From the NCBI GenBank assembly GCA_965153355.1, contig OZ231127.1, positions 30,876,001 to 30,940,000 on the forward strand: DNA of 64,000 nt, read 5' to 3'. Shown one piece after another: positions 33,062-53,119 of this stretch. Numbering within the stretch: position 1 is the stretch's first letter; each line of letters opens with the position of its first letter. A program made the position numbers and the translations under genes. This DNA is from Flaccisagitta enflata (lineage: Eukaryota > Chaetognatha > Sagittoidea > Aphragmophora). The notes beneath the pieces were generated by a model. The model was not told where the DNA came from. It did no database searches and saw nothing but the letters and a program-made list of their open reading frames with translations.

Positions 33062-33268
33062 AATAAGAACAATTTAAAGAAAAACATACTAAATAAAAAA
33101 GACATTAGCTGTAAATATTCATTTTACTTCAAATCTTTATTGTGGCCAAACTTCTTGACAAAGACCAATGAAAATTTTACATGAAAAATCGGAACTTCAG
33201 AGTTCTTTGAATTTTTTTTCAGAATGTTTTTATCATTTCCAGAAGAAAAATAACATCATTTTCTTATA

Positions 33269-34032
33269 CCCTGTTTTCAAAAGCAACTGGAACCAGTAAA
33301 ACCTTTATTATGCTTAGAGTATCCATATTGAAAAATCTAGATTGGTTTTGTCTAAAAGCACATAACCTACCATTTGTTCATGCAAAATTTTGTATCAGTG
33401 GCTCTAGCAGTTTGGCTTCCACCTATTTTTGAAATTTGATGAAATTTAATGAAATTTTGCTCAAAAATTGCATTTTTTAACAAGTTTGCATCAGTATAGT
33501 CAAATTAATTTCATTAATATTGAGCTGGAATGACGAATTGGTCATAATTGGGTAGTAATTGACCCCCCTGTCGCATCAGTTTTGATTTCTCACAATTTTC
33601 AAAGAAATTTAGGCCTTCTTTGACAATTGATAGGACAAAAAACCTTGTCAGACCTCAAAACAACAGAGGAAAATTCAGATTTGCTACATGAATATCACAA
33701 ATTTGATTTCTTTGCCAAGAGATACATAAACCTAGTATCATATCTATGTTCTATGACCAATCTGGCTATTTTAATTTGATTCATGTGACTATAACACTGT
33801 TTTAAGGTTATGAAAGTCTATCTATCAATTTCATGAGGAGCCTTTCAAAGGGCTCACCACATTTTCATTCAAAACTGTGTGGAAGCCAAACTGCTGGAGC
33901 CACAACATTGAAATTTTGCATGAATTAATGGTAGGTTATGTGCTTTAAGACAAAACCAATCTGGATTTCTGAATATGAATACTTTAGGCACAGTAAAGGT
34001 TTTGCTGGTTCCAGTCGCTTTTGAAAGCAGGG
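33269..34032. mobile_element. 764-bp element with ~165-bp terminal inverted repeats, TA-flanked
   Basis: The ends are CCCTGTTTTCAAAAGCAACT and the inverted ...GCGACTTTTGAAAGCAGGG-like right end, with arms matching through ggcttccac about 165 bases in. TA lies at 33267-33268 and 34033-34034. Copy A has the empty site at about 246-256. No transposase is present, so it is a large mariner/Tc1-type MITE. Confidence 0.85.
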
Positions 34033-34394
34033 TACATCATTTGTCGTGGAAAACCCTGTATTTGAGAACTTTTTGATGAATTGGAATTTCTCCAGAAGAT
34101 TCCGACACAGATTGTCATTAGTCTCAGAGGAGCCTCATGTGGTCAAAAGTTCAAAAATGACCTACTTAACCACATATTTAAATTTGATTAGCCGTGATTA
34201 CGGATCAGGTATCAACTTTTGAGAAATTCAATTCTATTTTCTAGTTTATTACCTTTTCTATTGTGAAGCGATGTCTCAGTAACGTAGGTAAATATAATCA
34301 GAGTAAAAACTTTCAGTGTAAGTCGTTATCTAAGTGCATACGCTAAAAACAGCCACCGAAATACACTTTTTTTTTTTATAAGCACGCACTTTTT

Positions 34395-34768
34395 AGTCGC
34401 GTGCACGCGACTCTACACCCCGCTTTGTCGGTCCGTCCGTCCGTCGGTCCGTCCGTCCGTCGGTCCGTCCGTCACACTTTACTTTTTTACAATATAACGT
34501 CAACTCTTAAGTCATTTTAAGTCATTTAAAGGCATTAATAGTTATACCAAGTCATTTTGAGTCATTCTAAGTCATTTTAAGTCATTCTAAGTCAATCTTA
34601 GTCATTTTAAGTCATTTTTGGTCATTAGGGTCATTAGTCATTAAGAGTCTTTTTTGGTCATTTTAAGTCACTCGAAGTCATTCTAAGTCATTCTAAGTCA
34701 TTCTAAGTCATTCTAAGTCATTCAAAGTCTGTTATTCTCGCACGCGACTTATAGGTGTTGGCCTTGTT
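34395..34768 (-). mobile_element. Helentron-like element (type 2), left partner of an inverted pair
   Basis: On the - strand it starts AACAAGGCCAACACCTATA and ends in GTCGCGTGCACGCGAC. The interior is gacttagaat-type minisatellite and (GGAC)n. It is almost identical, in inverse orientation, to 35740-36125. Confidence 0.85.
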
Positions 34769-34976
34769 TTTGGCTGAGGCTGAGCGTGCTTAGCAAAATC
34801 TCCTTTTCGAGGCTGAAATGTGCTTAAATGCGTGCTTATCATTTATCAGTAAGTAATTATCCTATTCACAATATTCAGCATAGAGCAAAGTACACAGTAG
34901 GGTATAGAAAACAGTTTATCATAGAGTATTCTATAGTAGAGAATAAAATATAGTATAAAATATAATAATAATTGTA

Positions 34977-35725
34977 CACTTTTTTTTTTTATAAGCACGC
35001 ACTTTTTTCTCACTGATGTTGTCCTATTTGGCTGAGGCTGAGCGTGCTTAGCAAAATCTCCTTTTCGAGGCTGAAATGTGCTTAAATGCGTGCTTATCAT
35101 TTATCAGTAAGTAATTATCCTATTCACAATATTCAGCATAGAGCAAAGTACACAGTAGGGTATAGAAAACAGTTTATCATAGAGTATTCTATAGTAGAGA
35201 ATAAAATATAGTATAAAATATAATAATAATTGTATCTTGTATAAAAAAATATACAGTTTCTCTCACTGATGTTGTCCTATTTTCTTATAAACTATGAGAT
35301 GAGATTAGTATCTTGATCTACTATAAACTTTTTAGATTTGTAGGGTTATTTAGTATCAGAATATATTATTCTTTTTAGGTGGACCTTTTTCCAGCAATAA
35401 ATTCTTTTTAACAATAGTATCTAAGCAATAATATTCTTAAATATTATTAGAAATTCAATAATTTCTATCAATATCATGTTCTGAATGTATATTATTGATA
35501 ATTTCAATTTCTATCAAAGTTGCTATTGGTTTTTGTGAAATTCCAAGCAAAAATAAATAAAAATAAATAAAAAAAAAATATAAATAAAAATAAAAAAATT
35601 CACCAAAATTTTTTTTTCAAATCGGAAATCTCAGCCTGAAGCGTGCTTAGCAATGTGCTTAAATTTTCTGAATATCTGAGGCTGGGCGTGCTTATAAACG
35701 AGGTGCTTATAAAAAAAAATAAGTG
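34977..35725. mobile_element. 749-bp inverted-repeat element inserted in its own relative
   Basis: The ends are CACTTTTTTTTTTATAAGCA and ...TTATAAAAAAAAATAAGTG, flanked by TA at 34975-34976 and 35726-35727. The interior includes gcgtgcttagcaaaatctcc and aaataaataaaaataaata. Its internal copy of the target (attgtatcttg at about 35230) is intact, which proves where the insertion into the outer element occurred. Confidence 0.8.
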
Positions 35726-35739
35726 TATCTTGTATAAAA

Positions 35740-36125
35740 AACAAGGCCAACACCTATAAGTCGCGTGCGAGAATAACAGACTTTGAATGACTTAGAATGA
35801 CTTAGAATGACTTAGAATGACTTAGAATGACTTCGAGTGACTTAAAATGACCAAAAAAGACTCTTAATGACTAATGACCCTAATGACCAAAAATGACTTA
35901 AAATGACTAAGATTGACTTAGAATGACTTAAAATGACTTAGAATGACTCAAAATGACTTGGTATAACTATTAATGCCTTTAAATGACTTAAAATGACTTA
36001 AGAGTTGACGTTATATTGTAAAAAAGTAAAGTGTGACGGACGGACCGACGGACGGACGGACCGACGGACGGACGGACCGACGGACGGACCGACAAAGCGG
36101 GGTGTAGAGTCGCGTGCACGCGACT
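35740..36125 (+). mobile_element. Helentron-like element (type 2), right partner of an inverted pair
   Basis: It starts AACAAGGCCAACACCTATA and ends in GTCGCGTGCACGCGAC. The inner element 34977-35725 shows the empty site gtataaaaaaatatac (about 35237-35252). The A-count of the filled flanks (4 plus 3) equals the 7 of the empty site, so there is no target duplication. Confidence 0.88.
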
Positions 36126-36978
36126 AAATATACAGTTTCTCTCACTGATGTTGTCCTATTTTCTTATAAACTATGAGATGAGATTAGTATCTTGATCTAC
36201 TATAAACTTTTTAGATTTGTAGGGTTATTTAGTATCAGAATATATTATTCTTTTTAGGTGGACCTTTTTACAGCAATAAATTCTTTTTAACAATAGTATC
36301 TAAGCAATAATATTCTTAAATATTATTAGAAATTCAATAATTTCTATCAATATCATGTTCTGAATGTATATTATTGATAATTTCAATTTCTATCAAAGTT
36401 GCTACTGGTTTTTGTGAAATTCCAAGCAAAAATAAATAAAAATAAATAAAAAAAAAATATAAATAAAAATAAAAAAATTCACCAAAATTTTTTTTTCAAA
36501 TCGGAAATCTCAGCTTGAAGCGTGCTTAGCAATGTGCTTAAATTTTCTGAATATCTGAGGCTGGGCGTGCTTATAAACGAGGTGCTTTTAAAAAAAAATA
36601 AGTGTATGCATTGTCTGACATCAAGGCATGACCGTTGGGTATTCCTTTCGCTTGGCATCGGAAAGAGGGATGCGATAATTTCTGCAGCTGAGCGGTTTTT
36701 CAAAGTGTTTATCATTCATATCAATCCCATATGCGGAAAGCTACGTAAAATGCAAAATGATCTTGACAACTTTAAAATACGCAAAAAGTTTTTCTTTTTT
36801 CATTTTACTATCAGTGTTGATTTCATTCTCATTATCGATCCTGCTCAAATTTACTGCGTATTGAATCAACGACACTGCAATGGAGCAGTTTTCATAAAAC
36901 TACAATATGCAAATGATCTTTAAGTTGACTTCGATTGAAATTCTTCCTCCATCTGTTTCCGCTCCTATCTTTTCCGAT

Positions 36979-37043
<65 letters not shown>

Positions 37044-37095
37044 ACTGAGAGGCTGGCCATGATACAGAATCAAATGCGTAGATTTAAAAACAACT

Positions 37096-37341
37096 GACGC
37101 GGGGTCACAATATCCTTGCGGACGGGTGGGCAGGGGCATCCAACCCCCGTCCACACCCAAATCACCAGTAAAATACAAAAAGTATCCCAAACGCCCGTTT
37201 TTCCACTTTTTGACTGGATCATTACGGACGGACGGACGGACGGACGGACGGACGGACGGACGGACGGACGGACGGACGGACGGAAGGACGGACGAACGGA
37301 CGGAAGGACAAAGCCTCTTATAGAGTTGCGTGTCCGCAACT
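37096..37341 (+). mobile_element. Helentron-like element, type 3 (shared with copy A)
   Basis: Same insertion as 2679-2883. It differs mainly by a longer (GGAC)n tract (37225-37310). The terminal hairpin is GTTGCGTGTCCGCAAC followed by an A-run. Confidence 0.7.
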
Positions 37342-37568
37342 AAAAGAAAAAAGAAATCAAATTGAATAACAAAATATCGTATTTCTTTTTTTCAGGACTC
37401 CACAGACCCACATAGTCAAATTAGACAATTGATATCGTCTAATTCAATGCATTTCGATGATTGAGGTGTGGAAACTCAAAACACACGTATTTAAGACCAG
37501 TTTGCTAAACTCGTCAGACGACCCTATGCTCTACATTTGTGTTTCTCCCGCTTCTTGTCTTTGTCCAG

Positions 37569-37980
37569 ACCCGACTCCGACCCTTCTCGCAGAAACTATC
37601 TTTGGCTGCGGTTCCCCGATCACCTCCACTCCGAGATCCACATTCCCGTCATCTGTCACCTCCCTCTCACCAGGCATCGGAATAGCGCAAGGTTGCTGCG
37701 GCGGTGGTGGAAGTGGCGGCGGTGGTGGAGCTGGCGTCATTATAGCGGCTGGTGGAGGAGTAGGAGGTGGGAAGAACGTTACTTACGGCGTTACTACTGG
37801 CGTAGCTAATGTCGCCGGAAGTGGTGATAAAAGCGCTGATGGAGGAGGAGCTGCAGGAGGGGAAGGAGGAGATGTTACAGAAGGCAAAAACGACAAGACA
37901 GAGTCAAAGGCAGAAACAGTCATTGGTGAGGATAAGATGATGCACGTGTGTGTGTTCGTGTGTGTGTTCGTGTGTGTCAC

Positions 37981-38051
<71 letters not shown>

Positions 38052-38433
38052 ACTCAATTCAAGATCTTTTCATAGACTTTGCGATAGTTGAAAGGACGGT
38101 CGCTCATTGACTGTTTACTTAGTATGTTTTGCACTCATTGTCTCACAAACATCCCATTGTCCACTGACTGTACTTATGTACCCCATTGCATGCTTTCCAG
38201 GCGATTGTCCAGACACGCCTTCGTCTTCGGCGCTTTTGAACGGCGTCTGTCCTCGGGCTAAAAGGAAGGCGCCGGCGCCGCCACCCGGAGTCAGACTCGC
38301 CCTCGGAGGCGCCAACAACTTCCACGACTATTGTTCCATCGAAGAGTTTACGAGACCATTCTCCATGCCTGGCACTTCGGCCGGTAAGTGAAAAATTGTC
38401 GCACTCAACCCACAAAGTAGATGCATCGGTTGC

Positions 38434-38503
<70 letters not shown>

Positions 38504-38846
38504 AATAATATAATATAATATAAAAGTAAAGCTACCAAAGGAAGCAACCTTTTTACGAGTTGCTCATCGAGATGGTAGCTGTTCCGACAGAACAATTACA
38601 ATTATGTGGCAAAGAAAAATAACCAGTCAGTAGTTCTTCAAAACCAAATGCACGTGGCAAAGAACTAACCAGTCAGTAGTTCTTAAGAACCAAAGGCGAG
38701 CATTGTTACCATGCAACTTCTAAAAATTGAAAATTCCATGTTAGAAATATATGTTGTTGTTGTTGTCATTGTCGTTGACGTAATTGCCGACTCATAAGTT
38801 AATGCATCGAGACATCGGTTGTTGCTGATGTTGTTGTTGTTGTTGC

Positions 38847-38941
<95 letters not shown>

Positions 38942-40014
38942 TTGTTGTTGTTTTTGTAGTTGTTGTTGTTGTTGCTGTTGTTGTTGTTGTTTTTGTTGTT
39001 GTCGTCAATAATTGCCGGCTCATAAGATGTTCCTCATCCGTATCCGCTTGCAGACCAGGGATGGTATCTGTGCCCCCTGCACTATGCACCTCCGTGCAAA
39101 TAGAATAGCATAAAGACCTAAAATCCCGGTGGAGATGGAGGTTCTTTGATTTTAATGTTGACAAAGTAAAACGAGTGCTCGTTCTGTACTTCAGTTTTTA
39201 AGATGGACATATTTCTGCGACATCAAAAAGTGCATCTTAAAAGAAACATCTAACAAGAAGAGTCAAAACACATTAAATACGACCTATAAAATTCAACATG
39301 ATTCTTACGCTTTTTGGGTATTCGTTTTGGTTGAAATAGTCGCACTGCATTATGCAAATGAGCTATTTGTACAACAGCCTAGTAGTGTTTGAACATACCC
39401 GATCAGGCAACGATGTTCCTTGTAAAGCGCATGGGGCCCCTTCCGAGAGCAAGCATACCTGCTGCGTTGAATGAATACTGCGCAGAATTATGTGTGATAC
39501 AAAGAGGGATAGATAAATTCATTCATTCATTTGCTAGTTTGACGAGATTGTCAACGTTCAGAGTCGAAAAAACTACGCTGCTCGGAAGGAGATCACAATT
39601 TCATAAAGGGTCCTGCCAATTATATAACAAATGCAACAAAAAATGAGAAATAAAGTTGAGAAAGTTACTTAGCCGTTGTCGTGAAGATTGCAAAAGTTAC
39701 TTTATCTCTGCACAGTTTTTTGTTTCCACTCATGTATTTACAGATATCATATTATTTGATCAATTCGATATTAGTCTTGATCAACGTTAATGGTGAAACT
39801 TACTCTTGATTCATTCAAATCAGGAAAAGTGCCCCTGCCGATCGTGACGAACGTATCCATTGCCTCATCAACAGCCTCTACCACATATTGCGCCACTTAC
39901 GTCGCCTCCTCCGCCGCCTCCTCCTCCTCATCCTCCGGCCGAGGCACCGACGTCTCCAACAATTCCATTTATAACTGCATATCAACGGCCGACTCAATAC
40001 TCATTCCTATCAAG
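37569..40014 (+). CDS. Duplicate exons 1-3 of the CUB-domain protein (copy B)
   Basis: Exons 37569-37925, 38201-38383 and 39824-40014 match copy A exons in length, phase and splice sites. The Gly-rich block and the first CUB half (YNCISTADSILIPI) are intact with no stop or frameshift. Exons 2 and 3 differ from A mostly at silent positions. Exon 1 has several amino-acid changes near its end. No exon resembling the second CUB half, transmembrane helix or tail follows before the - strand transporter gene. These exons are therefore an orphan partial duplicate, alternative 5' exons of an unseen downstream copy, or an unmerged allele. Confidence 0.65.
37985..38502. repeat. (GT)n and (TTG)n after copy B exon donors
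   Basis: (GT)n at about 37985-38049 follows the exon 1 donor and (TTG)n at 38433-38502 follows the exon 2 donor. Array lengths differ from copy A. Confidence 0.9.
38503..39000. repeat. Copy B-specific intron insertion and further (TTG)n
   Basis: About 260 bases absent from copy A (38503-38765) contain two direct repeats with aaccagtcagtagttctt. (TTG)n with TTTTG variants follows at 38826-39000. Confidence 0.65.
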
Positions 40015-40197
40015 GTTTGGACATCCTTAGTTCCTCTGTTGCAATGCTCATTTCTATTTTCATAATAAGGTTGTTTCTTGGTTGAACTCCTTCTTGGCCG
40101 TTGGCCGCTGCTCAATCCATCTTTCGTGCCTTCAGAGACGCAATCATTCATTTTGTTCTGATGAATCTTAATTTTGGTGCTTTGTCTTCGACACAAC

Positions 40198-40480
<283 letters not shown>

Positions 40481-40809
40481 ATTTCATAGATCGATATACT
40501 CATGTCTTACGCATATATATGCAAAAAAAGAAGGTTTTCCCACAAGCGGGGGTCTGTGTGAGGATGAGAAACCTTGTCGGCAAAAGTATTGCCTAAACCA
40601 GAAGAGATGGAAAGTTACCATCTTTTTTTTTCTAAAGCAATACAAGCTCACAACTCATAGTCGGGGATGTTAAGGAATTGCTGTGCAAAAATTGTGATCG
40701 AAGGCTGGAACTTTGCATATAGGCCTAATTTTTTGTGCTGAATTGAAATATGGAATCCGTTTTTCATTTTTTTTTTTAGCACCCCTTTCAAAAATCCATT
40801 TTTTGGGTG
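40481..40809. other. No gene seen
   Basis: Unique-looking sequence between the duplication edge and the next element; nothing recognisable. Confidence 0.4.
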
Positions 40810-42241
40810 AACAAGGCCAACACCTATAAGCCGCGTGCAGGACAAAAATAACTGAACTGACCAGACTCCTTATTGTATCTTTTTATCGAAAATCAGACTT
40901 AAACGCAACCCAAACCAGACTCAAACCGGACTCAAACCAGACTCAAACCAGACTCAAACCAGACTTAAACCAGACCAAAACCAGGCTCAAACCAGACTCC
41001 AACCAGGCTCAAACCAGAATCAAACCAGACTCAAACCAGACTCAAACCAAACTCAAACCAGAATTTAACCAAACCAAAACCAGACCAAAACCAGACCAAA
41101 ACCAGACCAAAACCAGACCTAAATCAGACCTAAATCAAACATAAACCAGACAAAAACCAGACATACACCAGACCTAAACCAGACCTAACCCAGACCTAAA
41201 CCAGACATAAATCAGACATGAACCAGTCCTAAACCAGACTTAAACCTGACCTAAACCAGACGTGAACCAGACTTAAACCAGACTTTAACCAGACTTAAAC
41301 CAGACTTAAACCAGACTTAAACCGGACTTAAACCAGACTTATATTTAATATCATTTTAACCAGCAGACTTAAACCAGCAGACTTAAACCATTAGACCAGC
41401 AGACTTAAACCATTAGATTTAAACCAGCAGACTTAAACCAGCAGACTTAAACCAACAGATTTGAACCAGCAGACTTTAACCAGCAGACTTAACCTATTAG
41501 ATTTAAACCAGCAGACTTAAACCAGCAGATTTAAACCAGCAGATTTAAACCAGCAGACTTTAACCAGCAGACTTTAACCAGCAGACTTCAACCAGCAGAC
41601 TTTAACCAGCAGACTTCAACCAGCAGACTTTAACCAGCAGACTTTAACCAGCAGACTTTAACCAAAAATGACCAAAATGACCAAAAATGACCAAAAATGA
41701 CCAAAATGACCAAAGATGACCAAAATGACCAAAGATGACCAAAGATGACCAAAGATGACCAAAGATGACCAAAATGACCAAAGATGACTAACAGGTCGCC
41801 CATGTGGGGCAATATGGAGTCAGCGACACTGCTAAGTTCTGTCAATGATTGGGGGAATCGGAGCAGGCTGCAGCGGCCCCGCTGGGACGGGAAGTCCCCA
41901 GGTAACACAGGGGACTTTTCTGTCATTCACCTGACAAAGTGGAGGAGATGCTATAGAGGGCTGACTGAAAGCATTCAAGAGCCTAAACTGAGGTCTAAGA
42001 TGGCTGACAGGCGTCTGGGAATGCCACCTGAAGCTTGAGAGGGCTGATTTTGACGCTGAGAGAGCCCTGGATTTAGTCAAAAGGTCAGACGACTACGAGC
42101 CTGAGAGCAATAAATGACGCCTAGCTGATTTAAGGGCCTGAGAGGTTGATTTGAGTGGGCCTTAGAGGCCGGAGGTTTGACTGAGGCCTGAGAGGCCAGG
42201 CTTGAGGCCTGAAAATTTGGATTTGAGGTCAGAGAAGTCTG
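40810..42241 (+). mobile_element. Minisatellite-bearing Helentron-like element truncated at the gap
   Basis: It starts AACAAGGCCAACACCTATA like 18256 and has the same three arrays in the same order: aaaccagactc (40905-41340), aaccagcagactt (41355-41665) and tgaccaaa (41665-41790). From about 41793 it changes to type 4-like sequence (gcccatgtggggcaatatgg, then gaggcctgagaggcc units) and runs into the N gap. No 3' hairpin is present. Confidence 0.65.
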
Positions 42242-42251
42242 NNNNNNNNNN
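42242..42251. other. Assembly gap (10 N)
   Basis: Ten N residues. On the right the transporter's last visible exon begins at 42252. On the left is repeat, so the true gap size is unknown and coding sequence is missing. Confidence 1.
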
Positions 42252-48302
<6,051 letters not shown>

Positions 48303-48379
48303 GTTGACGCGAACGCTGAAGGCGTGACGGACTGACACAGTTTGGGTGTATGTTACTGAAACACGTAACTTCCACTAGG

Positions 48380-48475
48380 CTCCCCCCCCCTAGTGCCTAG
48401 TTCAGTCACTTGCTCGTGACTTAACGTCAATGTCGTTTGTTTGCCCAGTTGGTCCCTCCGTCCGTCCGTAACAAA

Positions 48476-48557
<82 letters not shown>

Positions 48558-48596
48558 GAGACAGACAGAGACAGAGACAGAGACAGAGAGACAGAC

Positions 48597-48628
<32 letters not shown>
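48380..48628. repeat. Degraded element, then (GA)n and (GACA)n
   Basis: A remnant with gtcacttgctcgtgac (48405-48420) and gtccctccgtccgtccgtaa is followed by (GA)n 48478-48532 and GACA/GAGACA repeats to 48628. It lies just upstream of the transporter start. Confidence 0.65.
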
Positions 48629-48629
<1 letters not shown>

Positions 48630-49866
48630 AAATTTTGCGAAATTCAAAGTGAATGATGTAGTTACTTCGGCTATTGTTCTGTCAAATTGTCACTATCCTT
48701 AATATGTCGAAAAAGCAAAATTGTACGTTAATATTGATTCGTTGTGTATTAGTAGTTGGTCGTATGTAAGGCTCAGAGTAGATGCAAAACGACAGATACT
48801 GAAAGCGCTTAAAAACTTTTAAAAACCATTAATGTTAGGCCCAAGCGCAGTTAAATGCTAAGTTGTACCCTTGCTCAACAGACTCGTTGACAGTGCAGTG
48901 GAAGCAGAGCAGCTGTCGCAAATATATCTGTAGAGGTCCCTCAGGACAAGGAGCAATCTGTCTGACTGTGTCTGTCTGTCTGTCTGAAATCTGTCTGTTT
49001 GGTACGTTTTAAGAGACCAGGTTCATGGTTCCAGAGTGAAGGATCTGGATCTGAGAGGCTAGGACTGGGGTCTTGGGGGTCAGTTTCCAGATATAGGTTT
49101 GTTCCCAGAGGCTGGCATCAGGATCTTGGAGGCCCAGATTTGGGCCTTTGAATACCTCACTCACCAGTTATAGGTGGAAACAAATGACAATGTTATATGT
49201 ATACGACAATGACTAAGACCTAACTTATGGTTAAAACAAGGGAAAAGTTTCGTAATGACAGAACTAGCACAAAAACGTTGCAATGTCGAATAAGAATGTC
49301 ACACACGCAAACCAGTTGGGGTTCACGGAAAGGCTGTTGGAGTGAGCACTGTGCAACGGGTGCGTCTGTAAGAGAGCATTCCCATGGGATTATTTTCTTG
49401 TAGAAAATATTGAAAACAGGAACATATGAACGGACGGATGGACGAACCAAAAATACCGGTGAATAAGTAGCGAGCACACGAACAATAAAAATCCGGGACA
49501 ATATGTCACCAGAATTGTGAAGATTTGTCGTACGCGGCATCAGGTTCCAGATGGACAAAAACTGGAGGAAAGAGAGAGAAATGGAGGAGGAGAAGGCGGA
49601 GGAGGAAGAAGAGCAGGAAGAAGAAGAGGAAAAGAGAGGAAGCCGAGAACAAGAGGGAATCCTGATTGTGAAAGTAGAGGAAAGGAGGAAAAGAAAAGCA
49701 CAGTCAAGGAAGACGAAGAGGCGAGCGCAAAAGGAGCAAAGTAAACAAATGCACATCACTGGCAGTCACAGACGGAAAGCAATGCCATATTTCTGCCCAA
49801 AACAGTCCCTCAGCTGGCATTCTCATGCTCATTCATTCGACCATTAGGCTCCGATTTCCATATTGC
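48629..49866. other. Intergenic, no gene seen
   Basis: It has a purine-rich stretch at 49560-49740 (GGA/GAA) and a few type 4-like units (gaggctaggactggggtctt at about 49055). No splice-supported coding segment. Confidence 0.45.
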
Positions 49867-50425
49867 AACCCGCCACCAGATGGCCCCAAAGGGCCGATGT
49901 CCTGTAGGACACAGGGGGGAATTTCGAGATATCCATCCTTCCGTCTTTCCATTCGTCCATCTGTCCTTCCGTCCCCCCCCCCACCCTTTGCCATCGTAGA
50001 CTCAAGTGTGCAGTCTCAGGCCTGGTTTTGGCCCTCTGAGCCCTCAAATTAGCCCTTTCAGACCTCAATTTAGCCCTCGAGAGCTCAAATCAGCTCTCTA
50101 GACCTCATGTCAGCCCTCAAGACCTCAAATCAGCCCTTCAGACCTCAAATCTGCCCTCCAGGCCACAAAATAACTCTTCAGGCCTCAAATTTGTCCTCTA
50201 GGCTTCAAGCCTGCCCCTCAAACCTCAAATCTGCTCTTTTGGACTAAATTCTGCCATCCCGACTTGAAATCCACCTCAGGACGTCTCGAAATTCACCCCT
50301 GTATCCTACATGACATCGGCCCTTTTAGGCTGCTACCCTGCGCTCACTCCACTACTTCACTTGATCACTCCAAGCAGGGCAACGCCAACGGGTGCCGCTG
50401 ACCATGTGCGATCCTTGGATGACTA
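49867..50425. mobile_element. Type 4 element with cagccctcaagacctcaaat minisatellite
   Basis: It starts near ggccccaaagggccgatgtc and has inverted gacatcggcccttttaggct at about 50312, then a gggtgccgctgaccatgtg end. About 14 degenerate 20-base units lie between. Confidence 0.55.
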
Positions 50426-51126
50426 GTTAGTTACTAATGGATCATGGATGGCTTTTGTTTTGTGATTGCAGAACGAGACTGCTTCAACATGAGTGGAAAA
50501 GACTTGATAGGGTTGAAAGTGTTGAAACTGTTCTTGATATTCCAATATGGATTGCATGGTCACATGGTCACTGTGATGATATCGGCTTTTTTCAGCGCAT
50601 CAAAAAACAATGACTAATAGTCGAGTGAAAAAAAAGTGATAAAATCAAGCTACCATGAAGCCTGACTAAAGGAATGAACAAAATCATTCCTTAAAGTGAC
50701 GTTGTCATTCAGGAAATAATGATGTAATTAGTTTAAGGACAAAAAAATCTGTAGCGAGGTTCGACTGTACCTAATTGTTAAAATCAAGAAAAGAAAAATA
50801 CCCTCATATAATATGTGCTTCTTGGTAGCGATCACGCAGCCACGTTCCCAACCCCACTCTTTCAAAGTAATCATTGAGACCCTGTGTAAAGTATTTCTTT
50901 TTCTAAATCATCGACATGACGCAGCAGAAACTGCATAATTTATGGCATAGCAGTCGAGGAGAAAAAGGCAACTATGCGCTCGGATGACGATGGTGAAACC
51001 GGGAGTGCATCTTCAACAGCAATTCGCCAACTTCGACGGCGTTCCTTCTTTTCCACGCTATGTTGAGTGAAATCTTTTCCATAGCCTGCTCGTAATGTAA
51101 CCTTGCAGCGCCTACAAAGAAAAGAA
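50426..51126. other. Intergenic, no gene seen
   Basis: No recognisable coding exon or repeat. Confidence 0.4.
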
Positions 51127-51366
51127 AACAAGGCCGGATACACGGCCAATACGCAGTCGCTGGCAGGTGGGCAGGGGCAGTACACTGAGGGGCAGGGGCA
51201 GTCAGTCAGTGGGCAGGGGCTGTATTTAAGGTGGGCAGGGGCTGTTATGCTCAAAAATCACAAATATGGTCAATTTTGCGGCATCCGAAATTTCGCGTTA
51301 CAGACACTCAGACATAGAGACCTACCAAGGGACACACCATCTTATAGAGTCGCTTAACCAGCGACT
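51127..51366 (+). mobile_element. Helentron-like element (type 1)
   Basis: It starts AACAAGGCCGGATACACGG, has GTCGCTGGC, four ggggcaggggc-type units and an end hairpin GTCGCTTAACCAGCGAC followed by an A-run. Motif and hairpin match those of 2016-2248. Confidence 0.75.
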
Positions 51367-51649
51367 AAAAACAACTAACTTCCCATTTTCTGTCACGTGC
51401 AATGGATACAGCTGACATCATGAACAATCTGGTCTTGTTTGCTATTCACGAGAGGTCAAAATTGAAGTTCTTTTTTGGTCAAATTTGACTTTTTCTGGTG
51501 AATACGTATGTTACCACAAGTGATTTAGTGAAAAAATCAATGCGAATTTGTATTTCAAAAAAAAGTTGTGAATGATTTTCTAAGAAGACAGAAATTTCCC
51601 TTTTCCCCCTTCTGTCAAATTTTCTTTCTTTATTTATTTCTTCTTTTTT

Positions 51650-52625
<976 letters not shown>

Positions 52626-53119
52626 GTAGAACTCGCACAGCTTGTGCACTCGGCATCAGTAACAAAGAACTTTCATGATTTCTGGCTTTAGAAATGAGCG
52701 TTACTATGGTTACCGATAATTTTAGATTCGCATAGAAAATGAAAAATCCGAAAAATGAAAAACATCAGATGCTAGCAAAATGTCATACAATGGATCTGAT
52801 GTTTTTGAAAATGCGAATTTTTTCCCTCTATTCTCGTATTAAAATTATCGGCTACAAAAATGTTTTTTTTTCGAAAATTCCTCCTGACACAGCTTTACAT
52901 AGAAAAAGATGTAAAAACCATACTTAATTTTGGGCTAGATCAATAAGATTTGGTATGCATACTCTGTTGTGTGTCTTCTAACCACAGTTCAAATCTCATG
53001 ATGTTATTCCAACGGGAAGATAGGTTTTTGCAATTTTTAAGTTGAAGTATCCAAAATTTCTAATTTTATTTGTCACACAATCCCCTGACTGTTTTTTTTT
53101 TATGACGCATAAATTTTTA
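52626..53119. other. Intergenic, no gene seen
   Basis: AT-rich; no coding signal recognised. Confidence 0.4.

Larger units (their letters stand above)
34364..36604. mobile_element. TA-flanked inverted-repeat element carrying a nested copy of itself and two Helentron-like insertions
   Basis: The ends are CACTTTTTTTTTTATAAGCA and the inverted ...TTAAAAAAAAATAAGTG, with TA at 34362-34363 and 36605-36606. Copy A has a nearly intact empty site (aacatgcat near 980). Removing the inner copy (34977-35725) and the two Helentron-like elements (34395-34768, 35740-36125) leaves about 730 bases, nearly the inner copy length of 749. Confidence 0.8.

Noticed and set aside
49517-49847. Glu/Lys/Arg-rich frames on the + strand
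   Set aside because: Purine-rich low-complexity DNA with no splice context or recognisable domain.
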